From NCBI GenBank assembly GCA_910583815.1, contig CAJTZB010000008.1, positions 1-30,648 on the forward strand: a stretch of DNA of 30,648 nucleotides, written 5' to 3'. This DNA comes from an uncultured Lachnospiraceae bacterium. Lineage in GTDB: Bacteria > Bacillota > Clostridia > Lachnospirales > Lachnospiraceae. This document shows, piece by piece, positions 24,215-30,648 of this stretch. Made by a program: the position numbers and the translations under genes. The first letter of the stretch is position 1; every line of letters starts with the position of its first letter. The notes beneath the pieces are model-generated. The model saw nothing but the letters and a program-made list of their open reading frames with translations. It did not search any database and was not told where the DNA came from.

Positions 24215-24244
24215 GCCTGTAAAGAGTTATAAAAATTTGCAGGC
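24215..24244 (+). other. hairpin in the recF-gyrB gap
   Basis: GCCTGTAAA (24215-24223) pairs with TTTGCAGGC (24236-24244) with one G-U pair and a 12-base loop. No T-run follows, so it is not a standard terminator. It may stabilise or regulate the gyrB leader. Confidence 0.35.
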
Positions 24245-24268
24245 TACGGAAAGGCATGGTGAATTAAT

Positions 24269-26185
24269 ATGGGCAGCGAATACGGAGCGGAACAAATTCA
24301 AATTTTGGAAGGTCTGGAAGCTGTAAGAAAAAGGCCGGGCATGTACATCGGAAGTACTTCCACAAGAGGATTGCATCACCTTGTATATGAAATCGTGGAC
24401 AATGCAATTGATGAAGCGCTGGGCGGATATTGTGATACAATTGATGTTACAATCAATGAAGACAATTCTGTTACGGTCATAGACAACGGCCGTGGGATTC
24501 CGGTAGAACTCAACAAAAAGAAAGGGATCTCTACCGTAGAAGTCGTATTTACGATTCTGCATGCCGGCGGTAAATTCGGCGGTGGAGGATATAAGGTTTC
24601 CGGCGGCCTGCATGGTGTTGGCGCATCTGTCGTAAATGCGCTTTCAGAATGGCTGGAAGTCATTGTCGAAGTAGATGGATACAAGTATTTCCAACGATAT
24701 GAACGTGGCAAGACAGTGGAGCCGTTAAAGAAAATTGGTGATTCTGAACGGCATGGAAGTACAGTTACATTTCTGCCGGATTCAAGTATTTTTGAGGATA
24801 CCATATTTGACTATGAGACATTAAAGCAGCGTCTTAGAGAAATGGCGTTCTTGACCAAAGGAGTAAAGATTATATTCCGTGACAAAAGAGAAGGGCAGGA
24901 AAAAGAACGTTCTTTCCATTACGAAGGTGGCATTAAGGAGTATGTAGCATATTTAAACAAAAACAAGACGGTTCTTTATCCAGATATTATCTATTGTGAA
25001 GGGACAAAGAATGATGTCTATGTAGAAGCAGCAATGCAGCATAACGACGGCTATAACGACGGATGCTACAGTTTTGTAAACAACATTACAACACCAGAAG
25101 GCGGCACACATCTGATAGGATTTAAAAATGCGCTGACCAAAATATTCAATGACTATGCAAGGGAAAAGAAGTTTTTAAAGGACAATGAACAGAATCTGTC
25201 GGGTGAGGACATAAGGGAAGGTCTGACTGCGATTATCAGCATAAAGGTCAGTGACCCACAGTTTGAAGGGCAGACAAAGCAGAAACTTGGGAACAGTGAG
25301 GCAAGGGGCGCAGTAGAAGAAATTGTAGGAAAAAACCTTCGTTACTTCTTGGAACAGAACCCACAAGTGGCAAAGAGCATCTGCGAAAAGGCAGTGCTTG
25401 CACAGCGTGCAAGGGATGCGGCAAGAAAAGCAAGAGATCTGACAAGAAGAAAGTCTGCACTCGATGGTATGAGCCTGCCTGGAAAGCTTGCTGACTGTTC
25501 CGATAAGGACCCTAAAAACTGTGAGATTTACATTGTAGAAGGAGATTCTGCAGGCGGTTCTGCAAAAACTGCGCGTTCTCGTGCTACGCAGGCTATCCTG
25601 CCGCTCCGTGGCAAAATATTAAATGTAGAAAAGTCGAGGCTTGATAAAATTTTAGTCAATAATGAAATTCGTTCCATGATTACGGCATTTGGAACCGGAA
25701 TCGGTGAAGATTTTGATATTTCCAAGCTTCGTTACCACAAAATCATCATTATGACAGATGCCGATGTAGACGGCGCACATATTGCGACACTGATGCTGAC
25801 GTTCCTCTATCGCTTTATGCCGGAGCTGATTCGCCAAGGCTATGTATATCTGGCACAGCCGCCTCTCTATAAGATAGAGAAGAATAAAAATACATGGTAT
25901 GCATATAGCGATGAAGAATTAAACAGCATCCTTGTGGAAATTGGCCGTGACCAGAACAATAAAATACAGCGTTACAAAGGTCTTGGCGAGATGGACGCCG
26001 AACAGCTTTGGGATACGACAATGGATCCTGCCAAACGGATATTGCTCCGGGTTTCAATGGACGAGGAATCTACTTCGGAGCTTGATGTGACTTTCACAAC
26101 ATTGATGGGCGATAATGTAGAGCCAAGAAAAGAGTTCATTGAAGCAAATGCAAAATACGTTCAAAATCTGGACTTTAATGCATAG
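24269..26185 (+). CDS. gyrB: DNA gyrase subunit B
   Basis: A 638-residue ATPase subunit of gyrase. The GHKL ATP site is YEIVDNAIDEALGGYC, DNGRGIPV and GGLHGVGASVVNALSEW. The TOPRIM domain has EGDSAGGSAK, ILPLRGKILNVEKSR and IMTDADVDGAHI. With GyrA it introduces negative supercoils ahead of the fork. The ribosome site is weak (GGTG about 7 bases before ATG). A lone TGTCGAA heptamer lies at 24664-24670. Confidence 0.98.
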   Translation: MGSEYGAEQIQILEGLEAVRKRPGMYIGSTSTRGLHHLVYEIVDNAIDEALGGYCDTIDVTINEDNSVTVIDNGRGIPVELNKKKGISTVEVVFTILHAGGKFGGGGYKVSGGLHGVGASVVNALSEWLEVIVEVDGYKYFQRYERGKTVEPLKKIGDSERHGSTVTFLPDSSIFEDTIFDYETLKQRLREMAFLTKGVKIIFRDKREGQEKERSFHYEGGIKEYVAYLNKNKTVLYPDIIYCEGTKNDVYVEAAMQHNDGYNDGCYSFVNNITTPEGGTHLIGFKNALTKIFNDYAREKKFLKDNEQNLSGEDIREGLTAIISIKVSDPQFEGQTKQKLGNSEARGAVEEIVGKNLRYFLEQNPQVAKSICEKAVLAQRARDAARKARDLTRRKSALDGMSLPGKLADCSDKDPKNCEIYIVEGDSAGGSAKTARSRATQAILPLRGKILNVEKSRLDKILVNNEIRSMITAFGTGIGEDFDISKLRYHKIIIMTDADVDGAHIATLMLTFLYRFMPELIRQGYVYLAQPPLYKIEKNKNTWYAYSDEELNSILVEIGRDQNNKIQRYKGLGEMDAEQLWDTTMDPAKRILLRVSMDEESTSELDVTFTTLMGDNVEPRKEFIEANAKYVQNLDFNA

Positions 26186-26194
26186 TAAGATTCA

Positions 26195-26229
26195 AGTGCC
26201 AAAGGCCTCTTTGAAGCAAAACCGGCACT
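26195..26229 (+). other. hairpin in the gyrB-gyrA gap
   Basis: AGTGCC (26195-26200) pairs with GGCACT (26224-26229) around a 23-base loop that holds a smaller AAAG/CTTT stem. No T-run follows, so gyrB and gyrA probably remain one transcript. Confidence 0.3.
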
Positions 26230-26259
26230 CTACTCTTTGAAAGGAGCAAATCTATCAAC

Positions 26260-28743
26260 ATGGATGAACATATTTTTGATAAAGTGCAGGAGGTTGACTT
26301 AAAGAAGACGATGGAAACGTCGTATGTCAACTACGCAATGTCGGTTATTGTAGCGCGTGCCTTGCCGGATGCAAGGGACGGCTTAAAGCCGGTACAGCGC
26401 CGGATTCTGTATGCTATGATTGAACTGAATAACGGTCCTGACAAGCCTCATCGTAAATGTGCACGTATTGTCGGCGATACTATGGGTAAATACCACCCAC
26501 ATGGCGACAGCTCTATTTATGGTGCTCTTGTCAATATGGCACAGGACTGGTCTACAAGATACCCTCTTGTGGATGGACACGGAAACTTTGGTTCGGTGGA
26601 TGGCGACGGCGCAGCGGCAATGAGATATACGGAAGCACGCCTTAGCAAAATTTCAATGGAAATGCTTGCGGACATCAACAAAGATACCGTTACGTTTATT
26701 CCAAACTTTGACGAGACAGAGAAGGAACCTCTTGTTTTGCCTTCTCGTTATCCAAACTTATTAGTAAACGGTACATCCGGCATTGCAGTCGGCATGGCAA
26801 CCAATATCCCACCGCATAATATAACCGAGGTTATCAATGCCGTGGTCAAAATTATTGACAACAAAATAGAAGATAAAGAAACTTCCATTGAGGACGTAAT
26901 GCAGATTGTCAAAGGCCCGGATTTTCCGACAGGAGCCACAATTCTGGGTACAAGAGGCATCAATGAGGCTTACCGTACCGGGCGTGGTAAAATTAAAGTA
27001 CGTGCAGTAACAGATATTGAGCCGATGGCAAATGGGAAAAACAGAATTGTAGTAACAGAACTTCCTTATATGGTAAACAAGGCGCGTCTGATTGAAAAAA
27101 TTGCAGATCTTGTAAAAGATAAGAAGATAGACGGAATTACGGAACTGCGTGATGAATCTGACCGCAGCGGCATGCGTATCTGTATTGAGCTGCGCCGTGA
27201 TGTTAATGTGAATGTTATTTTAAACCAGTTATATAAACATACACAGCTGCAGGATACGTTTGGTGTTATTATGCTTGCCCTTGTAGACAATGAACCAAAA
27301 GTCATGACGCTGCTTGACATGCTCCATATCTATCTGCGCCACCAGGAGGATGTTGTCACAAGACGTACCAAGTACGATTTAAATAAGGCAGAAGAACGTG
27401 CCCATATTTTAAAGGGATTGCTGATTGCCTTAGACCATATTGATGAAGTAATCCGGATTATCCGTGCTTCTAAGAATGTGGCAATTGCAAAAGAACAGCT
27501 GATGCAAAGTTTTGGGCTGGATGATGTGCAGGCACAGGCAATTGTAGATATGCGCCTGCGTGCATTGACCGGTTTGGAAAGAGAAAAGCTGGAGCAGGAA
27601 TACGGCGAACTGATGAAAAAAATCAATGAATTCAAGGCAATCCTTGCAGATGAAAAACTGCTGCTTGGCGTGATTAAGACAGAAATCTGCCTGATTCGTG
27701 ACAAGTACGGCGATGAAAGAAGAACTGCAATCGGCATCCATATGGATGATTTCACAGATGAAGATTTGATTCCAAATGAGACAACGGTCATTGCCATGAC
27801 AAGGCTCGGATATATCAAGCGTATGACAATTGACAATTTTAAGAGCCAGCACCGTGGCGGCAAGGGAATCAAAGGGATGCAGACGATTGAGGAGGACTAC
27901 ATTGAAGAACTTCTCATGACAACAACGCATCATTATATTATGTTCTTTACGAACAAAGGACGTGCCTATCGTTTAAAGACCTACGAAATTCCGGAGTCTG
28001 GAAGGACTGCCAGAGGCACCGCAATCGTAAACCTTCTGCAGCTTCTTCCAGAGGAAAAGGTGACCGCAGTCATTACACTGCAGGAATTTGACGATGAACG
28101 CTTTCTGTTTATGACAACAAAGACCGGAATTGTAAAGAAGACGAAAATCAAAGAGTTCTCTAATATACGAAAGACAGGCATTCAGGCAATTACGCTGCGT
28201 GAGGATGATGATTTGATTGAAGTGAAGGCAAGCACAGACGAAGAGGACATCATTCTTGTGACAAAACAGGGAATGAGCATCCGTTTTCATGAAATGGATG
28301 TGCGCTGCACCGGACGTTCTTCTATGGGAGTGATCGGAATGACCCTTTCGGACGGCGATGAAGTTGTTGCGATGCAGATGGCATCTCAGGGAAAATATTT
28401 GCTTACTGTTTCTGAATATGGATATGGAAAACTTACAGAGTTAGAAGAGTTCCCACTTCAAAGACGTGGCGGCAAAGGTGTCAAGTGCTATAAGATTATT
28501 GATAAAACCGGTGATGTAGTTGGAGCAAAGGCTCTGAATACAGATAAAGAAATTATGCTTATCACAAATGAAGGCATTATCATCCGTATGTCCGTGCAGG
28601 ATATTAGTATTGTCGGAAGAATTACTTCCGGCGTAAAGCTGATTGACATTGATGCAGGCAAGGGTATACGTGTGGCAAGTATTGCAAAGGTAAAAGAGCC
28701 TACGCAGGCAGAAGTAGAAGCAGTGGAGGAAGCAGGGCTTTAA
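26260..28743 (+). CDS. gyrA: DNA gyrase subunit A
   Basis: An 827-residue subunit that cuts and rejoins DNA. The active-site Tyr123 is in AAMRYTEARL. The quinolone-resistance region reads GKYHPHGDSSIYGALV: Ser84 matches E. coli Ser83, but the acidic residue at E. coli Asp87 is Gly88 here. The C-terminal wrapping domain has a GyrA box QHRGGKG in the first blade and another LQRRGGKG near the end, both needed to wrap DNA in gyrase but not in topoisomerase IV. It ends in a short acidic tail. AAAGGAG lies 13 bases before ATG. A terminator overlaps the stop. Confidence 0.98.
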   Translation: MDEHIFDKVQEVDLKKTMETSYVNYAMSVIVARALPDARDGLKPVQRRILYAMIELNNGPDKPHRKCARIVGDTMGKYHPHGDSSIYGALVNMAQDWSTRYPLVDGHGNFGSVDGDGAAAMRYTEARLSKISMEMLADINKDTVTFIPNFDETEKEPLVLPSRYPNLLVNGTSGIAVGMATNIPPHNITEVINAVVKIIDNKIEDKETSIEDVMQIVKGPDFPTGATILGTRGINEAYRTGRGKIKVRAVTDIEPMANGKNRIVVTELPYMVNKARLIEKIADLVKDKKIDGITELRDESDRSGMRICIELRRDVNVNVILNQLYKHTQLQDTFGVIMLALVDNEPKVMTLLDMLHIYLRHQEDVVTRRTKYDLNKAEERAHILKGLLIALDHIDEVIRIIRASKNVAIAKEQLMQSFGLDDVQAQAIVDMRLRALTGLEREKLEQEYGELMKKINEFKAILADEKLLLGVIKTEICLIRDKYGDERRTAIGIHMDDFTDEDLIPNETTVIAMTRLGYIKRMTIDNFKSQHRGGKGIKGMQTIEEDYIEELLMTTTHHYIMFFTNKGRAYRLKTYEIPESGRTARGTAIVNLLQLLPEEKVTAVITLQEFDDERFLFMTTKTGIVKKTKIKEFSNIRKTGIQAITLREDDDLIEVKASTDEEDIILVTKQGMSIRFHEMDVRCTGRSSMGVIGMTLSDGDEVVAMQMASQGKYLLTVSEYGYGKLTELEEFPLQRRGGKGVKCYKIIDKTGDVVGAKALNTDKEIMLITNEGIIIRMSVQDISIVGRITSGVKLIDIDAGKGIRVASIAKVKEPTQAEVEAVEEAGL

Positions 28744-28756
28744 TGCTCTGCTTTTT
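28732..28756 (+). terminator. intrinsic terminator at the end of gyrA
   Basis: GCAGGGC (28732-28738) pairs with GCTCTGC (28745-28751), with one G-U pair and loop TTTAAT, followed by TTTTT. The left arm is inside the last gyrA codons and the loop contains the stop. Confidence 0.8.
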
Positions 28757-28808
28757 CCTTAACATCTGTATACACTTGTTGATTGAAAGTAACTAAAAGA
28801 AAACAACA

Positions 28809-28855
28809 CCTGCATGCTTGTTTAGGCAGATGCAGGATTAAAAAAAGGAGCTCCT
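28809..28855 (+). promoter_or_regulatory. fumarase leader: hairpin and palindromic ribosome site
   Basis: CCTGCAT (28809-28815) pairs with ATGCAGG (28830-28836). The ribosome site lies within AGGAGCTCCT (28846-28855), a perfect 10-base palindrome ending right before ATG 28856. No clear promoter is seen in the 112-bp gap after gyrA. Confidence 0.35.
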
Positions 28856-29698
28856 ATGCGAGAAATTGATACAGCAGAATTGACAGAGCAAATCAGCCGG
28901 ATGTGCATTGAAGCAAATGTAAAGCTTTCTCCTGATGTTAAAAACCGTATTCTGAAAGCAGAACAGGAAGAAGATATGCCACTTGGAAGAAAGATTTTGG
29001 GACAGCTGAAAAAGAATATGGAGATTGCAGAAGAAGAATATATCCCAATTTGTCAGGATACTGGAATGGCCGTTGTATTTTTGGAAATTGGCCAGGAAGT
29101 ACAATTTACGGGTGCGTTTTTAGGTGATGCCGTAAATGAGGGTGTCAGGCGCGGCTATCAGGAAGGGTATCTTAGGAAATCTGTCGTTTCTGATCCGATT
29201 CTGCGTGTCAATACAAAAGACAATACACCAGCAATTCTACATACAAGCATCGTGCCAGGTGATAAAATAAAGATTACTGTTGCACCAAAAGGGTTTGGCA
29301 GCGAGAATATGAGCCGCATTTTTATGTTAAAACCTTCAGACGGTGAGGAAGGTGTCAAACAGGCTGTGCTTGAGACAGTAAGACTTGCAGGTCCGAATGC
29401 CTGTCCACCGATGGTTGTAGGAGTCGGCATTGGTGGAACATTTGAGATGTGTGCACTTCTTGCAAAAAAAGCACTTGCAAGAAACCTTGAAGTCCGTTCT
29501 GAGCTTCCTCATATTAAAAAACTAGAAGAAGAACTGCTTTTTTCTATCAATGAACTTGGGATTGGTGCAGGTGGGTTTGGGGGAAGGATAACGGCACTTG
29601 GTGTCAATGTTGAAACTTATCCTACCCATATCGCAGGGCTTCCGGTTGCTGTCAATATTTGTTGCCATGTGAACCGTCATATTACTTGTGTGCTATGA
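28856..29698 (+). CDS. class I fumarate hydratase, alpha (iron-sulfur) subunit
   Basis: A 280-residue protein corresponding to the N-terminal half of class I fumarase, which interconverts fumarate and malate using a [4Fe-4S] cluster. Cluster or active-site cysteines are in PICQDTGM, ACPPMVVGVGIGG and VNICCHVNRH. The relative L(+)-tartrate dehydratase alpha subunit cannot be excluded by sequence alone, but fumarase is the common case in this family. Its beta subunit is encoded 170 bases downstream, an unusually wide gap that contains a DnaA-box array. Confidence 0.9.
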   Translation: MREIDTAELTEQISRMCIEANVKLSPDVKNRILKAEQEEDMPLGRKILGQLKKNMEIAEEEYIPICQDTGMAVVFLEIGQEVQFTGAFLGDAVNEGVRRGYQEGYLRKSVVSDPILRVNTKDNTPAILHTSIVPGDKIKITVAPKGFGSENMSRIFMLKPSDGEEGVKQAVLETVRLAGPNACPPMVVGVGIGGTFEMCALLAKKALARNLEVRSELPHIKKLEEELLFSINELGIGAGGFGGRITALGVNVETYPTHIAGLPVAVNICCHVNRHITCVL

Positions 29699-29803
29699 AA
29701 TCCACAAAATCCACAAAGTTATCCACAAACTCCGTGGATAACCGGTGGATAATGTGGATTTGTAAGGATAAAAATCCACAAGAACAAGGACAACTGTGAA
29801 TAA
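29698..29803. other. DnaA-box cluster between the fumarase subunit genes
   Basis: Eight DnaA-box-like nonamers in 106 bp. Forward (TTATCCACA type): AAATCCACA at 29698-29706, 29707-29715 (an exact 9-base tandem) and 29772-29780, each two mismatches; perfect TTATCCACA at 29719-29727. Reverse (TGTGGATAA type): CGTGGATAA 29733-29741, GGTGGATAA 29744-29752 and TGTGAATAA 29795-29803, one mismatch each; TGTGGATTT 29753-29761, two mismatches. The array begins on the last base of the alpha-subunit stop codon. It is denser than the dnaA-dnaN origin cluster 8 kb away. Confidence 0.8.
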
Positions 29804-29868
29804 GTAACACTGTCAGATGAGAATAGGGTTGTCATTTAGACATCAATACCAAAAAAGGGGAAAACAGC

Positions 29869-30399
29869 ATGCAAGAAAAAAAGATTACGCTTCCGATTAC
29901 AAAAGATATTGCAGACAGCTTACGTGCCGGAGATTATGTCTATTTGACAGGTACCATATATTCTGCAAGGGATGCTGCCCATAAACGCATGACAGAAGCG
30001 TTAGAATCAGGAAAAGAGCTTCCATTCCCAATAAAAGACCAGACGGTTTATTATCTGGGACCAACTCCGGCAAGAAAAGGGCAGGTCATTGGCTCCGCCG
30101 GACCAACAACCGCCAGCCGTATGGATAAATACACACCAGAGCTGCTAAAGCTTGGGATGATTGGTATGATTGGAAAAGGAAAAAGAAGTGAGGCAGTAAT
30201 TGAATCAATGAAAGAAAATCATGCCGTTTATTTCGCAGCAGTTGGCGGCGCAGGTGCATTGCTGTCAAAATGTATTACAAAGGCAGAAGTCATAGCTTAT
30301 GAAGATTTAGGTGCAGAGGCAGTCTATAAATTAGAAGTAAAAGAATTTCCGGTTGTTGTTGTGATAGATAACAAAGGAAATGATTTATATAAAAGATGA
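29869..30399 (+). CDS. class I fumarate hydratase, beta subunit
   Basis: A 176-residue protein corresponding to the C-terminal half of class I fumarase. YYLGPTPARKGQVIGSAGPTTASRMDKYTPELL and GMIGKGKRSEAVIES are family signatures, along with AAVGGAGALLSKCI. It joins the alpha subunit to complete the active site. ATG 29869 has AAGGGG about 8 bases upstream. It is separated from its partner by the DnaA-box cluster, and I see no clear separate promoter, so it should still be read from the alpha-subunit transcript. Confidence 0.93.
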   Translation: MQEKKITLPITKDIADSLRAGDYVYLTGTIYSARDAAHKRMTEALESGKELPFPIKDQTVYYLGPTPARKGQVIGSAGPTTASRMDKYTPELLKLGMIGMIGKGKRSEAVIESMKENHAVYFAAVGGAGALLSKCITKAEVIAYEDLGAEAVYKLEVKEFPVVVVIDNKGNDLYKR

Positions 30400-30436
30400 C
30401 GATAGTATCAGCAGCAATGCCGGCATCTATTGATGA

Positions 30437-30462
30437 CACTAGATATAGTGGTTTCTTTTTCT
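30437..30462 (+). terminator. weak terminator-like hairpin after the fumarase genes
   Basis: CACTA (30437-30441) pairs with TAGTG (30446-30450), followed by GTTTCTTTTTCT. An alternative, longer stem ATATAGTGG / CCACTATAT (30443-30451 with 30467-30475) competes with it and is not followed by T residues. Which forms cannot be judged here. Confidence 0.4.
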
Positions 30463-30517
30463 GCTTCCACTATATAATATAGTAAGAAAAAAAATTGCCA
30501 AAAAATAAAAAAAGGCG

Positions 30518-30546
30518 TTGACAGAATGGGTTTTCTTTGGTAGACT
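30518..30546 (+). promoter_or_regulatory. strong sigma-A promoter for the tRNA-Ser gene
   Basis: TTGACA (30518-30523), a 17-base spacer and TAGACT (30541-30546), preceded by an A-rich stretch that resembles an UP element (30483-30513). Stable-RNA promoters often have this build. Start is predicted near 30553. Confidence 0.8.
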
Positions 30547-30618
30547 AATACACGCACTAATGAAAAACGGTTATTTGTGCAAAAAAAACAGTATCATTGG
30601 CAGTGGATATTCAGACGA

Positions 30619-30648
30619 GGAGAAATACTCAAGAGGCTGAAGAGGCGC
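30619..30648 (+). tRNA. tRNA-Ser, 5' part only, cut by window edge
   Basis: GGAGAAA-TA-CTC-AAGAGGCTGAA-GAG gives the 5' acceptor strand, the conserved T8, the D stem CTC/GAG and the D loop in the form typical of bacterial serine tRNAs. The anticodon is outside the window, so the isoacceptor is unknown and the serine call is from the 5' pattern alone. Confidence 0.8.

Noticed and set aside
24664..24670. Solitary TGTCGAA in gyrB as a third Spo0A-type site
   Set aside because: A single heptamer is expected by chance several times in 30 kb and it lacks an inverted partner.
27330..27933. Long antisense frames of 167-180 codons within gyrA
   Set aside because: They are shadows of gyrA codons, with no ribosome site or family features.
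29698..29727. Tandem 9-base repeats as plasmid iterons or the start of a CRISPR array
   Set aside because: Units are adjacent DnaA-box variants on both strands, without spacers or cas genes, in a chromosomal origin region.

Overview
The window is the chromosomal replication-origin region of a low-to-mid GC Gram-positive anaerobe in the class Clostridia, most likely family Lachnospiraceae. The order rpmH-dnaA-dnaN-S4 protein-recF-gyrB-gyrA, with rnpA-yidD-yidC-jag-mnmE-mnmG-rsmG-(two-component pair)-parA-parB running the other way, is the classic Firmicutes origin layout. The Lachnospiraceae placement rests on DUF3881, the TSCPD small protein, DUF4446 next to parB, the bifunctional AdhE with a Rex-type operator, and a two-subunit class I fumarase. 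It is an inference from gene content. The species was not identified.

Layout. 1-59 is the 3' part of a tRNA-Lys(CTT). 232-4398 holds minus-strand accessory genes: a membrane-tailed XRE regulator, a TSCPD protein, DUF3881, and an HD-GYP protein overlapping an unrecognised membrane protein. 4660-7278 is adhE on the plus strand, with a strong promoter and a Rex-like operator. 7370-12773 (minus) is a segregation block: histidine phosphatase, DUF4446, parB and parA with two perfect parS sites, a DegU/DegS-like two-component pair and a GNAT acetyltransferase. 12780-19830 (minus) is rsmG-mnmG-mnmE-jag-yidC-yidD-rnpA-rpmH. 19831-20111 is a divergent promoter region. 20112-28743 (plus) is dnaA-dnaN-S4-recF-gyrB-gyrA, with the unwinding origin in the dnaA-dnaN gap. 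28856-30399 (plus) is the fumarase pair. 30619-30648 starts a tRNA-Ser.

Transcription diverges from the dnaA region, so nearly every gene is co-directional with replication. adhE is the one head-on protein gene on the left arm.

The most interesting signal is a dense array of eight DnaA-box-like nonamers in about 106 bp, inside the gap that splits the two fumarase subunit genes about 8 kb from the dnaA-dnaN origin. Other notable points are two 19-bp inverted pairs of Spo0A-box-like heptamers with the same spacing in nearby coding sequences, a two-component system placed next to parA, an apparently broken or non-canonical start in the membrane protein coupled to the HD-GYP gene, and glycine at the acidic quinolone-contact position of GyrA.
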